64,000 nt of DNA from SZUA-36 sp963801195 (GCA_963801195.1 CAWDDX010000003.1:620001-684000); one strand, 5' to 3'; counted from the stretch's first letter, positions 17,968 through 27,005 are shown. The notes: generated by a model from the letters alone, not told the origin. Numbers and translations: made by a program.

Positions 17968-18570
17968 ATGGCCACCGCCAAGAAAAAATCTGCTGCCAGG
18001 AAGCCTGCCGTGAAAAAGGCCTCCACTGCGAAGGCAGCCGTCAAAAAAACCACCACAAAAAAGAAAACCGTCAAGAAGACTGCCGCCAGGAAGACTCCCC
18101 AAGGGAAAACAGCCACCGGTAAAAAAACTTTGTCCAGCCAGGATGAACTGGGCAGGATCAGTGAAGAGAACCTGAAAGCACTCGCGTCGGATATTGACCG
18201 CCAGATGAAACTGCTGGCGGAAATGGATACCCGCGTCCTCATCGCAAAGGATCAGCTTGCCGATTTCCAGGAAAAGATCACGGCCAAAATCAAGGCTTTC
18301 CAGGCGAGAAACGCCGGCAAACCGATGGAAAATCAAAAAGAAATCATGACGTCAATCCGCGAAACCAGGGACGAAGCGGCAAAGATGATCAAGGACTCCA
18401 AGGCGCTTCATGAAACCTACGAACTGGTTGCCAGGAACTTCGAAAAGGGCAGGTCGGCGGCGGTCAAGGAGCTGAAGAAGGCCGAGGTCATCTTCCTCGA
18501 AAAACTGCACGTGGTCGAGGCAAAAGTCATGAAAAAAGCGGGTGAAATCAAAAAGAATTTAAAAAACTGA
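17968..18570 (+). CDS. Histone-H1-like Lys/Ala-rich N-terminus joined to a coiled-coil domain
   Basis: The 200-residue protein opens with about 55 residues made nearly only of Lys, Ala, Thr, Pro and Arg (repeats such as KKTTTKKKTVKK), as in bacterial histone-H1/AlgP-like DNA-binding tails. The rest (about 60-200) is a highly charged helical coiled coil with no recognised domain. The tail predicts binding to DNA, RNA or polyphosphate; the coil predicts oligomers. A GGAAAG site precedes the ATG. It ends 3 bases before tag, so both are probably one operon. Confidence 0.8.
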   Translation: MATAKKKSAARKPAVKKASTAKAAVKKTTTKKKTVKKTAARKTPQGKTATGKKTLSSQDELGRISEENLKALASDIDRQMKLLAEMDTRVLIAKDQLADFQEKITAKIKAFQARNAGKPMENQKEIMTSIRETRDEAAKMIKDSKALHETYELVARNFEKGRSAAVKELKKAEVIFLEKLHVVEAKVMKKAGEIKKNLKN

Positions 18571-18573
18571 GCC

Positions 18574-19167
18574 ATGCAGAATAATGGTCATCAACGCTGC
18601 TGGTGGTGCGGAGACGACCCTCTGTACCAGGCGTATCATGACCATGAATGGGGGGTGCCGATACACGATGAGCGGGGGCTTTTCGAGTTTCTTTGCCTTG
18701 AGGGCGCTCAGGCCGGCCTCAGCTGGATTACGGTTTTGCGTAAGCGTGAACACTACCGCATGGTTTTCGACCAGTTCGATGCACACAAGATCGCGCGTTA
18801 CGACGAGGCGAAAACTTCCGCCCTGTTGGCCGATCCCGGCATCATCCGCAACCGGCTCAAGGTTCATGGCTTCGTAAAAAACGCCCGCGCCTACCTCGCC
18901 ATGCTCGATGAGGGCTTGACACTCGACGGTTATTTATGGGGTTTTGTCGACGGCACGACAATACAGAACAATCTCCAATCACCACGCCAGGTGCCGGCTA
19001 ACACACCGCTTTCAGACGCCATGTCCAAGGACCTCAAAAAGCGCGGCTTCACCTTCGTCGGCACCACCATCTGTTATGCATTCATGCAGGCTGCCGGCAT
19101 GGTCAATGATCATCTGAGCGATTGTTTCCGCTTTGAAGACCTGGGCGGTATCAGCCGAGCAAATTGA
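18574..19167 (+). CDS. tag: DNA-3-methyladenine glycosylase I
   Basis: The 197-residue enzyme removes 3-methyladenine from alkylated DNA in base excision repair. The zinc-binding residues are in place: CWWCGDDPLYQAYHDHEWG at the N-terminus and MVNDHLSDC at the C-terminus. The segment GAQAGLSWITVLRKR and the helix-hairpin region are also conserved. Length matches the Tag family. It follows the H1-like gene by 3 bases, and the two may be linked in DNA protection or repair (inference). No ada or alkB is adjacent. Confidence 0.95.
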   Translation: MQNNGHQRCWWCGDDPLYQAYHDHEWGVPIHDERGLFEFLCLEGAQAGLSWITVLRKREHYRMVFDQFDAHKIARYDEAKTSALLADPGIIRNRLKVHGFVKNARAYLAMLDEGLTLDGYLWGFVDGTTIQNNLQSPRQVPANTPLSDAMSKDLKKRGFTFVGTTICYAFMQAAGMVNDHLSDCFRFEDLGGISRAN

Positions 19168-19218
19168 CGAGCGCCTTGAACTTCGGGTGGTCGGGGGCGG
19201 TAGCCCGGTCACTGTCTT

Positions 19219-19749
19219 TCAAACGTCACCGGGCCGCGACCAGGTACGAATCAATTTGATCTCACCTTCATCAATGCCGATGGATTCAAGAAAGTCCTGG
19301 TGGGCTTCGGGCGAGGTTTTCTCAAACTCGATATGCCACTGCTTCATGCCAGCCTCATCCAGACCGGACCCTTTTAGTATGGACACCCAGATTTCCTTGG
19401 TGAGCACCCTGGCTTTTTGTGCCATGCCTTTACTTTTGAGCAGATTTAAAATCACTTTTTGCTGGTTTCTGAGTACCTGGATCTCATCGTTCAGGGCCGA
19501 CAACCTGTGCTCGAGCGCAACAGCCAGCTCCCCGCCCCCGCTGTCGAGCAGGAGGGCAATGGTATCCAGTGACAAACCCGCACTGCGAAACAGCAGGATC
19601 CGCTCAAGTTTTTTCAGATCGCTCTCTGTATACAAGCGGTAGTTGGAGTGACTTCTGCCGACAGGTGACAACACACCCAATTTGTCGTAGTAAATGAGCG
19701 TGCTTCTCGACAGAGAATACTTCTTCGCAAGCTGTCCGATGGTCAACAT
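19219..19749 (-). CDS. MerR-family transcriptional regulator
   Basis: The 176-residue protein has a MerR winged helix-turn-helix (MLTIGQLAKKYSLSRSTLIYYDKLGVL, residues 1-70, with SNYRLYTESDLKKL), a long coiled coil (about 75-115) and a C-terminal helical domain (about 120-170; EIWVSILKGSGLDEAGMKQW). I start at ATG 19749, which has GGAA 8 bases upstream; a TTG at 19761 is the alternative. The C-terminal domain is repeated by the small protein encoded just upstream. The ligand is unknown; no typical metal-binding Cys cluster is seen. Confidence 0.9.
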   Translation of the reverse strand: MLTIGQLAKKYSLSRSTLIYYDKLGVLSPVGRSHSNYRLYTESDLKKLERILLFRSAGLSLDTIALLLDSGGGELAVALEHRLSALNDEIQVLRNQQKVILNLLKSKGMAQKARVLTKEIWVSILKGSGLDEAGMKQWHIEFEKTSPEAHQDFLESIGIDEGEIKLIRTWSRPGDV

Positions 19750-19821
19750 AGGCGTTTCCAATAGTACGCAATGACGGGGGCGGTTACCGGCACCGCGTCA
19801 ACCGCCCTGTCACTGTGTCTG

Positions 19822-20004
19822 CTACAGCGCCCGGATCCGGCTGATCTCGTCCTGCGAAATATTCAACCACTCGAGAAAAGACTGATGACCTTCCGGGTAA
19901 CGGGTTTCAAACGCCCTGTGCCAGAGGACCATGGTCTCTTCATCAAGTCCAATTTCCCGGAATAATCCCACCCATTTCTCCTTGCTCATATTTGCATTGC
20001 TCAT
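19822..20004 (-). CDS. 60-residue stand-alone copy of the neighbouring MerR C-terminal domain
   Basis: This small protein aligns along its length with the C-terminal domain of the adjacent MerR regulator. Shared features are KEKWVGLFREIGLDEETM against KEIWVSILKGSGLDEAGM, W-H-x-x-F-E, EGHQSFLEWLNI against EAHQDFLESIGI, and xEIxxIRxx at the end. A GGGAG site is 7 bases before the ATG, which supports a real gene. It is upstream of the MerR gene on the same strand with a 72-base gap, so probably in one operon. It could be a titrating partner, a ligand-binding satellite, or the product of a domain duplication. Confidence 0.75.
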   Translation of the reverse strand: MSNANMSKEKWVGLFREIGLDEETMVLWHRAFETRYPEGHQSFLEWLNISQDEISRIRAL

Positions 20005-20132
20005 TTCACAACTCCCGAATGTATGAATTGGTTTGAACGGACGATTACCGTTGAGGTGATTCTCCAGTATGAAGCCATGGTCGGGTCAAACACTTTTTTC
20101 AGACACTTGAGTTCAGACAATAACATCGGTTT

Positions 20133-20801
20133 TCAATGGGCTTCCGATCGTCTTTTCGTGCGGTTGTGGTCAACCCAGAAGCCCCAGGCCACCAGCAGCC
20201 ACAGTGCTTCGGCAGACCAGGCCACCGCTACTTTCGAGGGCGGCGGCGGGCCCAGAAGATTACCCGCATATACAACCAGTAAGAAAACGACAAGCGCCCA
20301 CAACCCCACGCTGCCCCTGCGGTTCAGTGCCCGGGTGCTGCTGGTATACGACCAGACACCCAGTGCAAACATCAGTAGTTCCAGGCCGACGGCGGGTAGG
20401 GGGTGGTTCCACAGACCAAGACCGATACGGCTGGCATCACTCAGCGTCACCGGCATGTCGGGCCGGTGAGTCAGCACATCCAGTACCCAATGGCTCAGGA
20501 CGAGGAGGCCAATCACGACCGCAGCCCGTGTGCCGGCACGCCGCAACGCCGTGTAAAGTAACGCAAACAGGACGCTCCAGAGCAGCAACGCGAGCAAGCT
20601 GTGAGAATAGGGGTAGTGCAAAAAATTAAGCGGCGTCAGAACGGTAGCTCCCGGTTCGATCTCAAGTTTCTCGACACCCAACAGTACGAGACTGGGCCAG
20701 ATCAGGTCCGCCAGTTGGGCGGCCAGGAAAAGCACACCCAACGACACCTGGGGCGCGTATCTCTTTGCGCCAAAACCCATTGCAAAATGACCGATAAACA
20801 T
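20133..20801 (-). CDS. Polytopic membrane protein, YdjM/LexA-regulated hydrolase-like
   Basis: The 222-residue protein has about five to six membrane helices. The N-terminus MFIGHFAMGFGAKRYAP, the middle PYSHSLLALLLWS and LSHWVLDVLTHRPDM show conserved His/Asp positions like the YdjM family (annotated metal-dependent hydrolases) and its relatives. Catalysis is not proven for the family. A GGAG site is 5 bases before the ATG. It appears monocistronic and sits between the MerR pair and an empty region. Confidence 0.75.
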   Translation of the reverse strand: MFIGHFAMGFGAKRYAPQVSLGVLFLAAQLADLIWPSLVLLGVEKLEIEPGATVLTPLNFLHYPYSHSLLALLLWSVLFALLYTALRRAGTRAAVVIGLLVLSHWVLDVLTHRPDMPVTLSDASRIGLGLWNHPLPAVGLELLMFALGVWSYTSSTRALNRRGSVGLWALVVFLLVVYAGNLLGPPPPSKVAVAWSAEALWLLVAWGFWVDHNRTKRRSEAH

Positions 20802-21138
20802 GGAATCTCCGTAATCAGCACGCCCGTTAACATAGAGGATAATGGATAGCCGTGTCTATGGGCCGCGCGTGGGGTACCCTGTAGAATTTCGCCGCGCATT
20901 GCTCCAGCCAGACGATTCGCACCGGGGTCGTCCACGAAATGGCTTGGCGCGTCTTGTCAGTGCTGCCAAGGACTTTTCCCCGTTCGTGCCCCGGGTATAA
21001 AATCTTGATAATCACGTTCACGCAGAGCTGGTTTTTTACGTACCTTTAGCTACAATAGTTAAAGGATTTGGAGGGTTTCGGCCTTCTTTCAGGAATGTCG
21101 GAATGTCTATTCCGGACGTCCTGGACAGGTAATATACA
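20802..21138. other. Intergenic region without a supported gene
   Basis: This 337-base stretch separates divergent genes. A 53-codon frame starting at 20842 has no ribosome binding site or family resemblance. No repeat family member was seen. Confidence 0.5.
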
Positions 21139-21678
21139 GTGACCAGAGAAGCTGAACTGAAGTTGCTCATCAAGGCACTTGCCTTCGCAGCGAAAAAGCA
21201 CCGCAATCAACGCCGTAAAAATGTTGCGGCTTTCCCCTATATCAACCATCCGATCAACCTGGTCAATATTCTTTGCAACGAGGTGCATATCACGGATATG
21301 AACGTGATCTGCGCCGCCTTGTTGCACGATACGGTTGAAGACACTGAAACGACGGCAGAGGAGTTGACGCAGGAGTTTGGCCAGGAGATCTGCGACATCG
21401 TGATGGAAGTGACCGACGACAAATCCATCGAAGCCCGGCAAAAACGCAAGCAGTTGCAGATCGAACACGCCTCGCAAATCAGCGAACAGGCCAGGCTGTT
21501 AAAATTAGCCGATAAAATCAGTAACATACGAGATCTAACCCTCGACCCGCCGGCCACTTGGAGCCTCGAAAGAAGACGTGAATATTTCGACTGGGCAAAG
21601 CAGGTGATCGACCAGTTGCGCGGTACACATGCTGAACTGGAAAAGCTTTTTGACCAGGCCTACTCAAAACGCCTGTGA
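21139..21678 (+). CDS. Small HD-domain hydrolase of the SpoT/MESH1 type
   Basis: The 179-residue protein is a single HD domain like the hydrolase part of SpoT/Rel and like MESH1: AAKKHRNQRRKN, YINHPINLVNIL, ALLHDTVEDTETT (HD motif), and LKLADKISNIRDL. Full-length SpoT has synthetase, TGS and ACT domains; all are missing, as expected for a small alarmone hydrolase. It probably hydrolyses (p)ppGpp or a related pyrophosphate. The start is GTG with a poor ribosome binding site. It sits alone between a YdjM-like gene and an alcohol dehydrogenase. Confidence 0.9.
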   Translation: MTREAELKLLIKALAFAAKKHRNQRRKNVAAFPYINHPINLVNILCNEVHITDMNVICAALLHDTVEDTETTAEELTQEFGQEICDIVMEVTDDKSIEARQKRKQLQIEHASQISEQARLLKLADKISNIRDLTLDPPATWSLERRREYFDWAKQVIDQLRGTHAELEKLFDQAYSKRL

Positions 21679-21770
21679 AGTGAAAGATCCCGGGCAAGGT
21701 CCGAAACTTTCTAAACCAGAAGATTGGTACTATTATCCTCAATGTAATTCCGCAAACAGGTGCAGATGCC

Positions 21771-22784
21771 ATGTATGCGCAAGTACTCCATGCGTGTAAA
21801 CCCATTACACAAAAGCCACTGGTTTTGACCGAACTTGACAGACCGGATGCCGGCGCGGGTGATGTGCTGATCCGGGTGAACGCCTGCGGTATTTGCCGCA
21901 CCGACCTGCATGTTATCGAAGGCGAGCTGGACACCGCCAGGTATCAACTGCCCATCATTCCTGGGCACCAGGTTGTCGGCACGGTTGAATCCGCACCGGA
22001 ATCATCCGCCCTGAAAACGGGTCAGCGGGTCGGTGTACCGTGGTTGAATTCGACCTGCGGCAGCTGTGCCTTCTGTCGCAGCGGACGGGAAAACCTGTGT
22101 GAACACCCCGAGTTTACCGGCTGGACCCGCAATGGCGGGTTTGCTGAATTTGTTTCCGCACCGGCAGATTTCGTCTATCCGCTGCCGGCACAACTGACCG
22201 ATATCGAGGTCGCCCCACTCTTGTGTGCCGGCATCATCGGTTACCGCTGCCTGCGTCAATGCGAGATAGACAACTGGGCGGGTGCAAAGCTTGGCCTGTA
22301 TGGATTCGGTGCCGCCGGTCATATCGCCATCCAGATTGCCCGTCACCGCGGCGCTGACGTTTATGTCTTTACACGCGACCATCGACGTCATCAAAAACTG
22401 GCTGCAGAGCTCGGCGCTACCTGGGTTGGCGGCACTCTTGATCCGGCACCGGTGAAACTCGATGCATCCATCATTTTCGCCCCGGCCGGTGAAATCGTAC
22501 CCGTCGCGTTGAAAGCGCTGGCGCGTGGCGGCAGCCTGGTGCTCGGCGGCATCCACATGAGCCCGGTGCCTGAATTCAAATATCGCGACATTTATTGGGA
22601 GCGAGTTATACGTTCGGTCGCCAACAACACGCGTGAGGACGGCCGCGAGTTTATCGAAGAAGCGGTCGAGGCAAAAATTCAAACACACACGGAGGTATTT
22701 CCACTCGCTGAAGCCAACGATGCGCTGCTGGCGCTGAAACAGGATGCCATAAAGGGTGCCGGGGTTCTGAAAATGGGTGACTGA
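21771..22784 (+). CDS. Zinc-dependent alcohol dehydrogenase (MDR family)
   Basis: The 337-residue protein is a zinc alcohol dehydrogenase. The catalytic zinc site is NACGICRTDLHVIEG and GHQVVG; the structural zinc site is CGSCAFCRSGRENLC. The cofactor site LGLYGFGAAGHIAIQ has the GxGxxG-like loop. It oxidises alcohols or reduces aldehydes with NAD(P). It resembles the AdhP/COG1064 branch of zinc-binding dehydrogenases. It is monocistronic, followed by the Cfa gene after about 187 bases; the substrate is unknown. Confidence 0.9.
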   Translation: MYAQVLHACKPITQKPLVLTELDRPDAGAGDVLIRVNACGICRTDLHVIEGELDTARYQLPIIPGHQVVGTVESAPESSALKTGQRVGVPWLNSTCGSCAFCRSGRENLCEHPEFTGWTRNGGFAEFVSAPADFVYPLPAQLTDIEVAPLLCAGIIGYRCLRQCEIDNWAGAKLGLYGFGAAGHIAIQIARHRGADVYVFTRDHRRHQKLAAELGATWVGGTLDPAPVKLDASIIFAPAGEIVPVALKALARGGSLVLGGIHMSPVPEFKYRDIYWERVIRSVANNTREDGREFIEEAVEAKIQTHTEVFPLAEANDALLALKQDAIKGAGVLKMGD

Positions 22785-22971
22785 GACGCGACGGGATCTC
22801 CCCCGCGGCGTGGTCATATGATGATTTGTGTGGTGTAAACCAGTGTTAACTACACGTTATTCCGCCAGAAATTGGAAGCTTGTAGATCGTTGTTCTATAA
22901 TCATTGGTGAAAATTCGTAGTCAGTCATGGCCAGAACTTTGCTGCCCCCAAAAGGTAACCGGAGTCGATTC

Positions 22972-24336
22972 ATGAAAGCACAACGACAATCCTTCGATTC
23001 AACCCGCGAACGTGAGGCGGACACTTTAAAACGCGAAGATCAACCGGGGAACAGAACATATCGTACTTCAACTGCCAACCCGGCATTGCCCTCGGGCAGG
23101 GTTAATTCGCTGGATCGCCTGGTCGCCAACCAACTGTTGAAGTTCCTCGGTCAACCGGCCATCCGCATGGTGCTTTGGGATGGCAGCACGGTTGCTTCAG
23201 ATGTCACCGAACCGTTGGCAACGTTGATATTTCGCGACCGGGGCTCGCTCTACCTGACGATCAAACGGCCCGAATTACACTGGGGCGACCTCTACAGCCA
23301 GGGGCGTGTGGATGTCGAAGGCGATCTTGTTGCCCTGCTCGACTCGGTTTACCGCGGTTTGCAGACAAATATTGACCGCGGCTGGCTGGACCTGCTGAAC
23401 AAGTTGCGGACGCATGGAAAGATAAGAAACTCACTCCCGAGGGCGGCCGACAACATCCATCATCATTATGATATCGGTAACGATTTTTACCGCCTGTGGC
23501 TTGACCGCGAAGCCATGCAGTATACCTGTGCGTACTATCCGGACCCGGCCATGACGCTCGAAGCAGCGCAACTTGCCAAGATGGCCCATGTCTGCCGCAA
23601 ACTGCAACTAAAGCCCGGTGACGAGGTCGTCGAAGCCGGTTGTGGTTGGGGCGGTTTTGCACTCTACATGGCCAAACATCATAACGTCAGGGTCAAGGCG
23701 TACAACATCTCACGTGAACAGGTGGCCTACGCACGCGAAAACGCCCGGGCGGAAGGCCTCGCCGACCGCGTGGAGTATGTCCTCGACGACTATCGCAACA
23801 TCAGTGGGGACTTCGATGTCTTCGTCTCGGTCGGCATGCTCGAACACGTTGGTCCGGGTGATTACCCGGTGCTTGGAAAGGTAATCGATAGCTGTCTGAG
23901 ACCCGGTGGCCGGGGCCTTATTCACAGTATCGGGCGCAATCGGCCCAAGCCCATCAATGCCTGGATTGAACGGCGCATCTTTCCCGGCTCCTACCCTCCG
24001 ACCCTGCATGAAATGATGGCTATCTTCGAAACCAGGCGGTTTTCAGTTCTGGATGTCGAAAACCTGCGATTGCATTACGCCCTGACCCTGGGTGAATGGC
24101 TGCAGCGCTTTGAGCAGAGCGCCGAGCAGGTTGAAGACATGATGGACGAACGGTTTGTACGCGCCTGGCGTTTGTACCTGGCCGGCTCCAAAGCGGCCTT
24201 CACCTCGGGACAGCTGCAATTGTTCCAGGTGGTGTTCGCACGCGAAGACGACAACGACATCCCCTGGTCACGCGGCTACCAGTACACCACTGCGGTAAGT
24301 CACACCAACAGTGACCCGGTCGTCACGCATGATTGA
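22972..24336 (+). CDS. cfa: Cyclopropane-fatty-acyl-phospholipid synthase-type methyltransferase
   Basis: The 454-residue SAM-dependent enzyme acts on the cis double bond of phospholipid acyl chains. The SAM motif is VVEAGCGWGGFALYMAKHH. Active-site residues match E. coli Cfa by position: Cys in MQYTCAYYPDP, Glu in SVGMLEHVGP, His in LIHSIGR, and Tyr in LRLHYALTL. The start ATG 22972 has GGAG 8 bases upstream; an ATG at 22927 does not. An N-terminal region of about 150 residues before the catalytic domain is typical. The stop overlaps the start of the next gene, so it is coupled to a reductase-type flavoprotein. Confidence 0.9.
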   Translation: MKAQRQSFDSTREREADTLKREDQPGNRTYRTSTANPALPSGRVNSLDRLVANQLLKFLGQPAIRMVLWDGSTVASDVTEPLATLIFRDRGSLYLTIKRPELHWGDLYSQGRVDVEGDLVALLDSVYRGLQTNIDRGWLDLLNKLRTHGKIRNSLPRAADNIHHHYDIGNDFYRLWLDREAMQYTCAYYPDPAMTLEAAQLAKMAHVCRKLQLKPGDEVVEAGCGWGGFALYMAKHHNVRVKAYNISREQVAYARENARAEGLADRVEYVLDDYRNISGDFDVFVSVGMLEHVGPGDYPVLGKVIDSCLRPGGRGLIHSIGRNRPKPINAWIERRIFPGSYPPTLHEMMAIFETRRFSVLDVENLRLHYALTLGEWLQRFEQSAEQVEDMMDERFVRAWRLYLAGSKAAFTSGQLQLFQVVFAREDDNDIPWSRGYQYTTAVSHTNSDPVVTHD

Positions 24337-25486
24337 AACAGAGGTTCTCATCATTGGTGGCGGACCCGCAGGTTCGACTCTGGCGCGGGTACTTCGACGC
24401 GCCGGAAAAGACGTTACCGTGATGGACAAGGCGGAATTCCCCCGCGACAAGGTGTGCGCGGGGTGGGTGACCCCGGCTGTTTTCGAGGAACTCGAAATCG
24501 ACCTCGAAGACTATGCCCGTAGCCGCGTTCTGCAGCCCATCCATGGTTTTCGTACCGGCCGGATCGGACACAGACAGGTACGGTCTGACTTTCCCGGCAA
24601 ACCCGCCAGCTACGGTATCAGGCGCATCGAATTTGACCATTACCTGTTGCAGCGCAGCGGTGCCTCACTATTGCTGGGTCAGGCTTTCGAAACCATGCAG
24701 TGCGAGGCCGGCGGATGGCTTGTCAACGAGGAGATCCGGGCCCGCCTGGTGGTAGGTGCCGGCGGCCATTTTTGCCCCGTGGCCCGCTTTATTGGTGCAA
24801 AGGGCCCGGGTGAGACGGCCGTGGCAGCCCAGGAAATCGAATTCGAAATGAGTCCGCGGCAAAAAACGGAATGCCGGGTAGAGGGTGAATGCCCCGAGTT
24901 GTATTTCACACCCGATCTGAAGGGTTACGGCTGGGTATTTCGCAAAGGCGATTACCTGAATATCGGTCTCGGTCGTGAGGACAAGCACCGGCTTTCCGCC
25001 CACGTAGAACAGTTTTGTGAATACCTTGCCCGGATCGGCCGAATCCCGCGGGACCTACCCGCAAAACTCAAGGGCCACGCCTACCTGCTTTATCCACATG
25101 CCGTCCGCCCACTGCTTGAAGATAACGTTTTGCTGATCGGTGACGCTGCCGGGCTCGCTTATGCGCAAAGCGGTGAGGGTATCCGGCCCGCGGTTGAGTC
25201 GGCCATGCTGGCGGCAGGTATCATTCTCAATTGCCATGGAGAGTATTCCGAGCAGCGCTTACGCCCCTATGCCGATGCGCTGGAAATGCGGTTTGGCAAG
25301 CGCGAACACCGACCCGGTATCGCAACGATGATATCACCGGGATTCAGGCAGTTGCTCGCGGGCTGGTTGCTGAAGAACCGCTGGTTTTCAAAAAATTTAC
25401 TTATCAGTCGGTGGTTCCTGCATAAGCACGACAAACCCTTGACGGCCGTCAATACAGATGTTGAGCCCCGCAATCAGTTTTGTTGA
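24329..25486 (+). CDS. Geranylgeranyl-reductase-family FAD oxidoreductase
   Basis: The 385-residue flavoprotein has the FAD Rossmann fold at the N-terminus (VLIIGGGPAGSTLARVLRRAG) and the second FAD motif LIGDAAGLAYAQSGEGI. The segment PRDKVCAGWVTPAVFEEL is typical of the geranylgeranyl reductase family, which reduces C=C bonds of isoprenoid or lipid chains. Its ATG lies inside the last codons of cfa (overlap 8 bases), a strong sign of shared function. A plausible job is to reduce a methylene intermediate or otherwise modify acyl chains made by the Cfa-like enzyme (inference). A DksA-like gene follows. Confidence 0.85.
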   Translation: MIETEVLIIGGGPAGSTLARVLRRAGKDVTVMDKAEFPRDKVCAGWVTPAVFEELEIDLEDYARSRVLQPIHGFRTGRIGHRQVRSDFPGKPASYGIRRIEFDHYLLQRSGASLLLGQAFETMQCEAGGWLVNEEIRARLVVGAGGHFCPVARFIGAKGPGETAVAAQEIEFEMSPRQKTECRVEGECPELYFTPDLKGYGWVFRKGDYLNIGLGREDKHRLSAHVEQFCEYLARIGRIPRDLPAKLKGHAYLLYPHAVRPLLEDNVLLIGDAAGLAYAQSGEGIRPAVESAMLAAGIILNCHGEYSEQRLRPYADALEMRFGKREHRPGIATMISPGFRQLLAGWLLKNRWFSKNLLISRWFLHKHDKPLTAVNTDVEPRNQFC

Positions 25487-25560
25487 CTCACGTCATACTG
25501 TCGACGGCCCACACGTCTTATTCTGAGCACACGACAGATCGCTTAGGCGGGGAGCCAGTG

Positions 25561-25950
25561 ATGTTGAATGAAAACCAGGTTCACGAATTTAAAAAGATAC
25601 TTGATAGGCGTTACTTCGAATTGTGCGAGGAAGTACGGCTTGAGCTCATCAGTACGGAGGACCAATACTATATCGACCTCGCCGGCCAGGTTCACGACAG
25701 CGGGGAAGCATCGGTTGCCGACCTGCTTGTTGATCTGAATCTGGCCGAGATTGACCGGCATATCAGGGACATCAGGGCGGTCGAGGAAGCACTAATGCGG
25801 ATTAAAGCCGGCACCTACGACATCTGTGACGACTGCAAGGCGACCATTTCCACAGAACGTCTGCAGGCTTCACCGGCAGCTACCCGTTGTCATCGTTGCC
25901 AGGTGAATCACGAACACACGTACGCGGGCGACAAAAGACCTTCGATGTAG
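25561..25950 (+). CDS. DksA/TraR-type zinc finger protein
   Basis: The 129-residue protein has a long helical N-terminus and a C4 zinc finger, CDDC at about 98-101 and CHRC at about 119-122, with the order of DksA/TraR. Such proteins bind in the RNA polymerase secondary channel. It is shorter than E. coli DksA (151 residues), and the coiled-coil tip acidic pair typical of DksA is not obvious. The start is ATG 25561, with GGGGAG 6 bases upstream; a GTG directly before it is the alternative. It may be autonomous or expressed from the upstream lipid genes. Confidence 0.88.
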   Translation: MLNENQVHEFKKILDRRYFELCEEVRLELISTEDQYYIDLAGQVHDSGEASVADLLVDLNLAEIDRHIRDIRAVEEALMRIKAGTYDICDDCKATISTERLQASPAATRCHRCQVNHEHTYAGDKRPSM

Positions 25951-26140
25951 CAAGGCCGATTGCGGGCTTCGCCGGAAAACCCGGTGTCAGGTTCCAGCCC
26001 GAACCTGTGCGTGAGCTTTCCTTTCGTGACGGCCTTTCCTTACGCAGGACATACTGAGATGATAAGCGCTGGCGCGCTGCCCCCGACCATCGAGTCCGCC
26101 GGGGCCGCATTCATGAATGATGACCTGGGAGGTATGAGCC

Positions 26141-26989
26141 GTGCCGGCTAAAGCGATACAAACTTCTTCTGATACCAACCTGGTCCTCACTCACAAGAGT
26201 GACGGCGTGACGACCTTGACGATGAACCGGCCCGCGCGACTCAACGGCTGGACGCTCGAGATGATGAACGCGCTTAAAACAGCTCTAAGTGCCGCTGCCG
26301 GAGACGGGGAGACCAGGGTCCTGATACTGACCGGTACGGACCCTTACTACTGCGCAGGGGTCAACCTGTCATCGATATTGCGTCCGGGTCATCCGCGTAA
26401 ATTGCGTGAACTGATCATCGAACACAATCGGGCGCTATTTAATATATTCCTGGATTTTCCCAAGCCGATCCTGATTGCCGTCAATGGACCAGCGATCGGT
26501 GCGAGCGTAACCTCTGCAACTCTCTGCGACGGCATCATCGCATCGGAAAAGGCGACTTTCTCGACACCGTTCGCGGCGCTGGGCGTTCCGCCGGAAGGCT
26601 GCTCGAGCGTTCAATTTGCGCGTATCATGGATCCTGCCAATGCTTTGAAGATGCTTGGTAAGGAGGGTTGGAAACCCAATGCAGCGGAAGCCCTCGCCGC
26701 CGGCCTTGTTCAATGGGTGGCGCCACATGAAATGCTTGCGCAGGAAGCCCGGCGGATTGCCCTGGAATGGGTGAAGTCCGATGCCTCGCGCAGCTTCCGT
26801 GGTGGCAGTGAGCTTGACGAACTCAAGGCCGTCAACGCCAGCGAGTCGATTGCGCTCGGCGATGCGTTTCTGGACACTCCTTTCATCCGGGGACAGTTGC
26901 GGTTTTTACTACGAAAAAGGAAGTGGGGGCCGGCCACCATGTTCCTTGCCATGCTGATATCACGGCCGATCTGGTCACGTCTGCTTTGA
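26141..26989 (+). CDS. Enoyl-CoA hydratase/isomerase (crotonase) family protein
   Basis: The 282-residue protein has the crotonase fold: TLTMNRPARLNGWTLEMM, the oxyanion loop segments YYCAGVNLSS and NGPAIGASVTSATLCDGIIA, and the acidic loop FAALGVPPEGCSS. It acts on acyl-CoA thioesters; whether it is a hydratase or an isomerase cannot be told. It starts at GTG 26141 with GGGAGG upstream. The gene precedes an unusual conserved protein by 16 bases, and the two are likely one operon. Confidence 0.88.
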   Translation: MPAKAIQTSSDTNLVLTHKSDGVTTLTMNRPARLNGWTLEMMNALKTALSAAAGDGETRVLILTGTDPYYCAGVNLSSILRPGHPRKLRELIIEHNRALFNIFLDFPKPILIAVNGPAIGASVTSATLCDGIIASEKATFSTPFAALGVPPEGCSSVQFARIMDPANALKMLGKEGWKPNAAEALAAGLVQWVAPHEMLAQEARRIALEWVKSDASRSFRGGSELDELKAVNASESIALGDAFLDTPFIRGQLRFLLRKRKWGPATMFLAMLISRPIWSRLL

Positions 26990-27005
26990 AATTGAGGGTC
27001 CATTC

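Noticed and set aside
20842..21003. 53-codon frame in the gap before the HD gene
   Set aside because: No ribosome binding site or recognisable family; likely chance.
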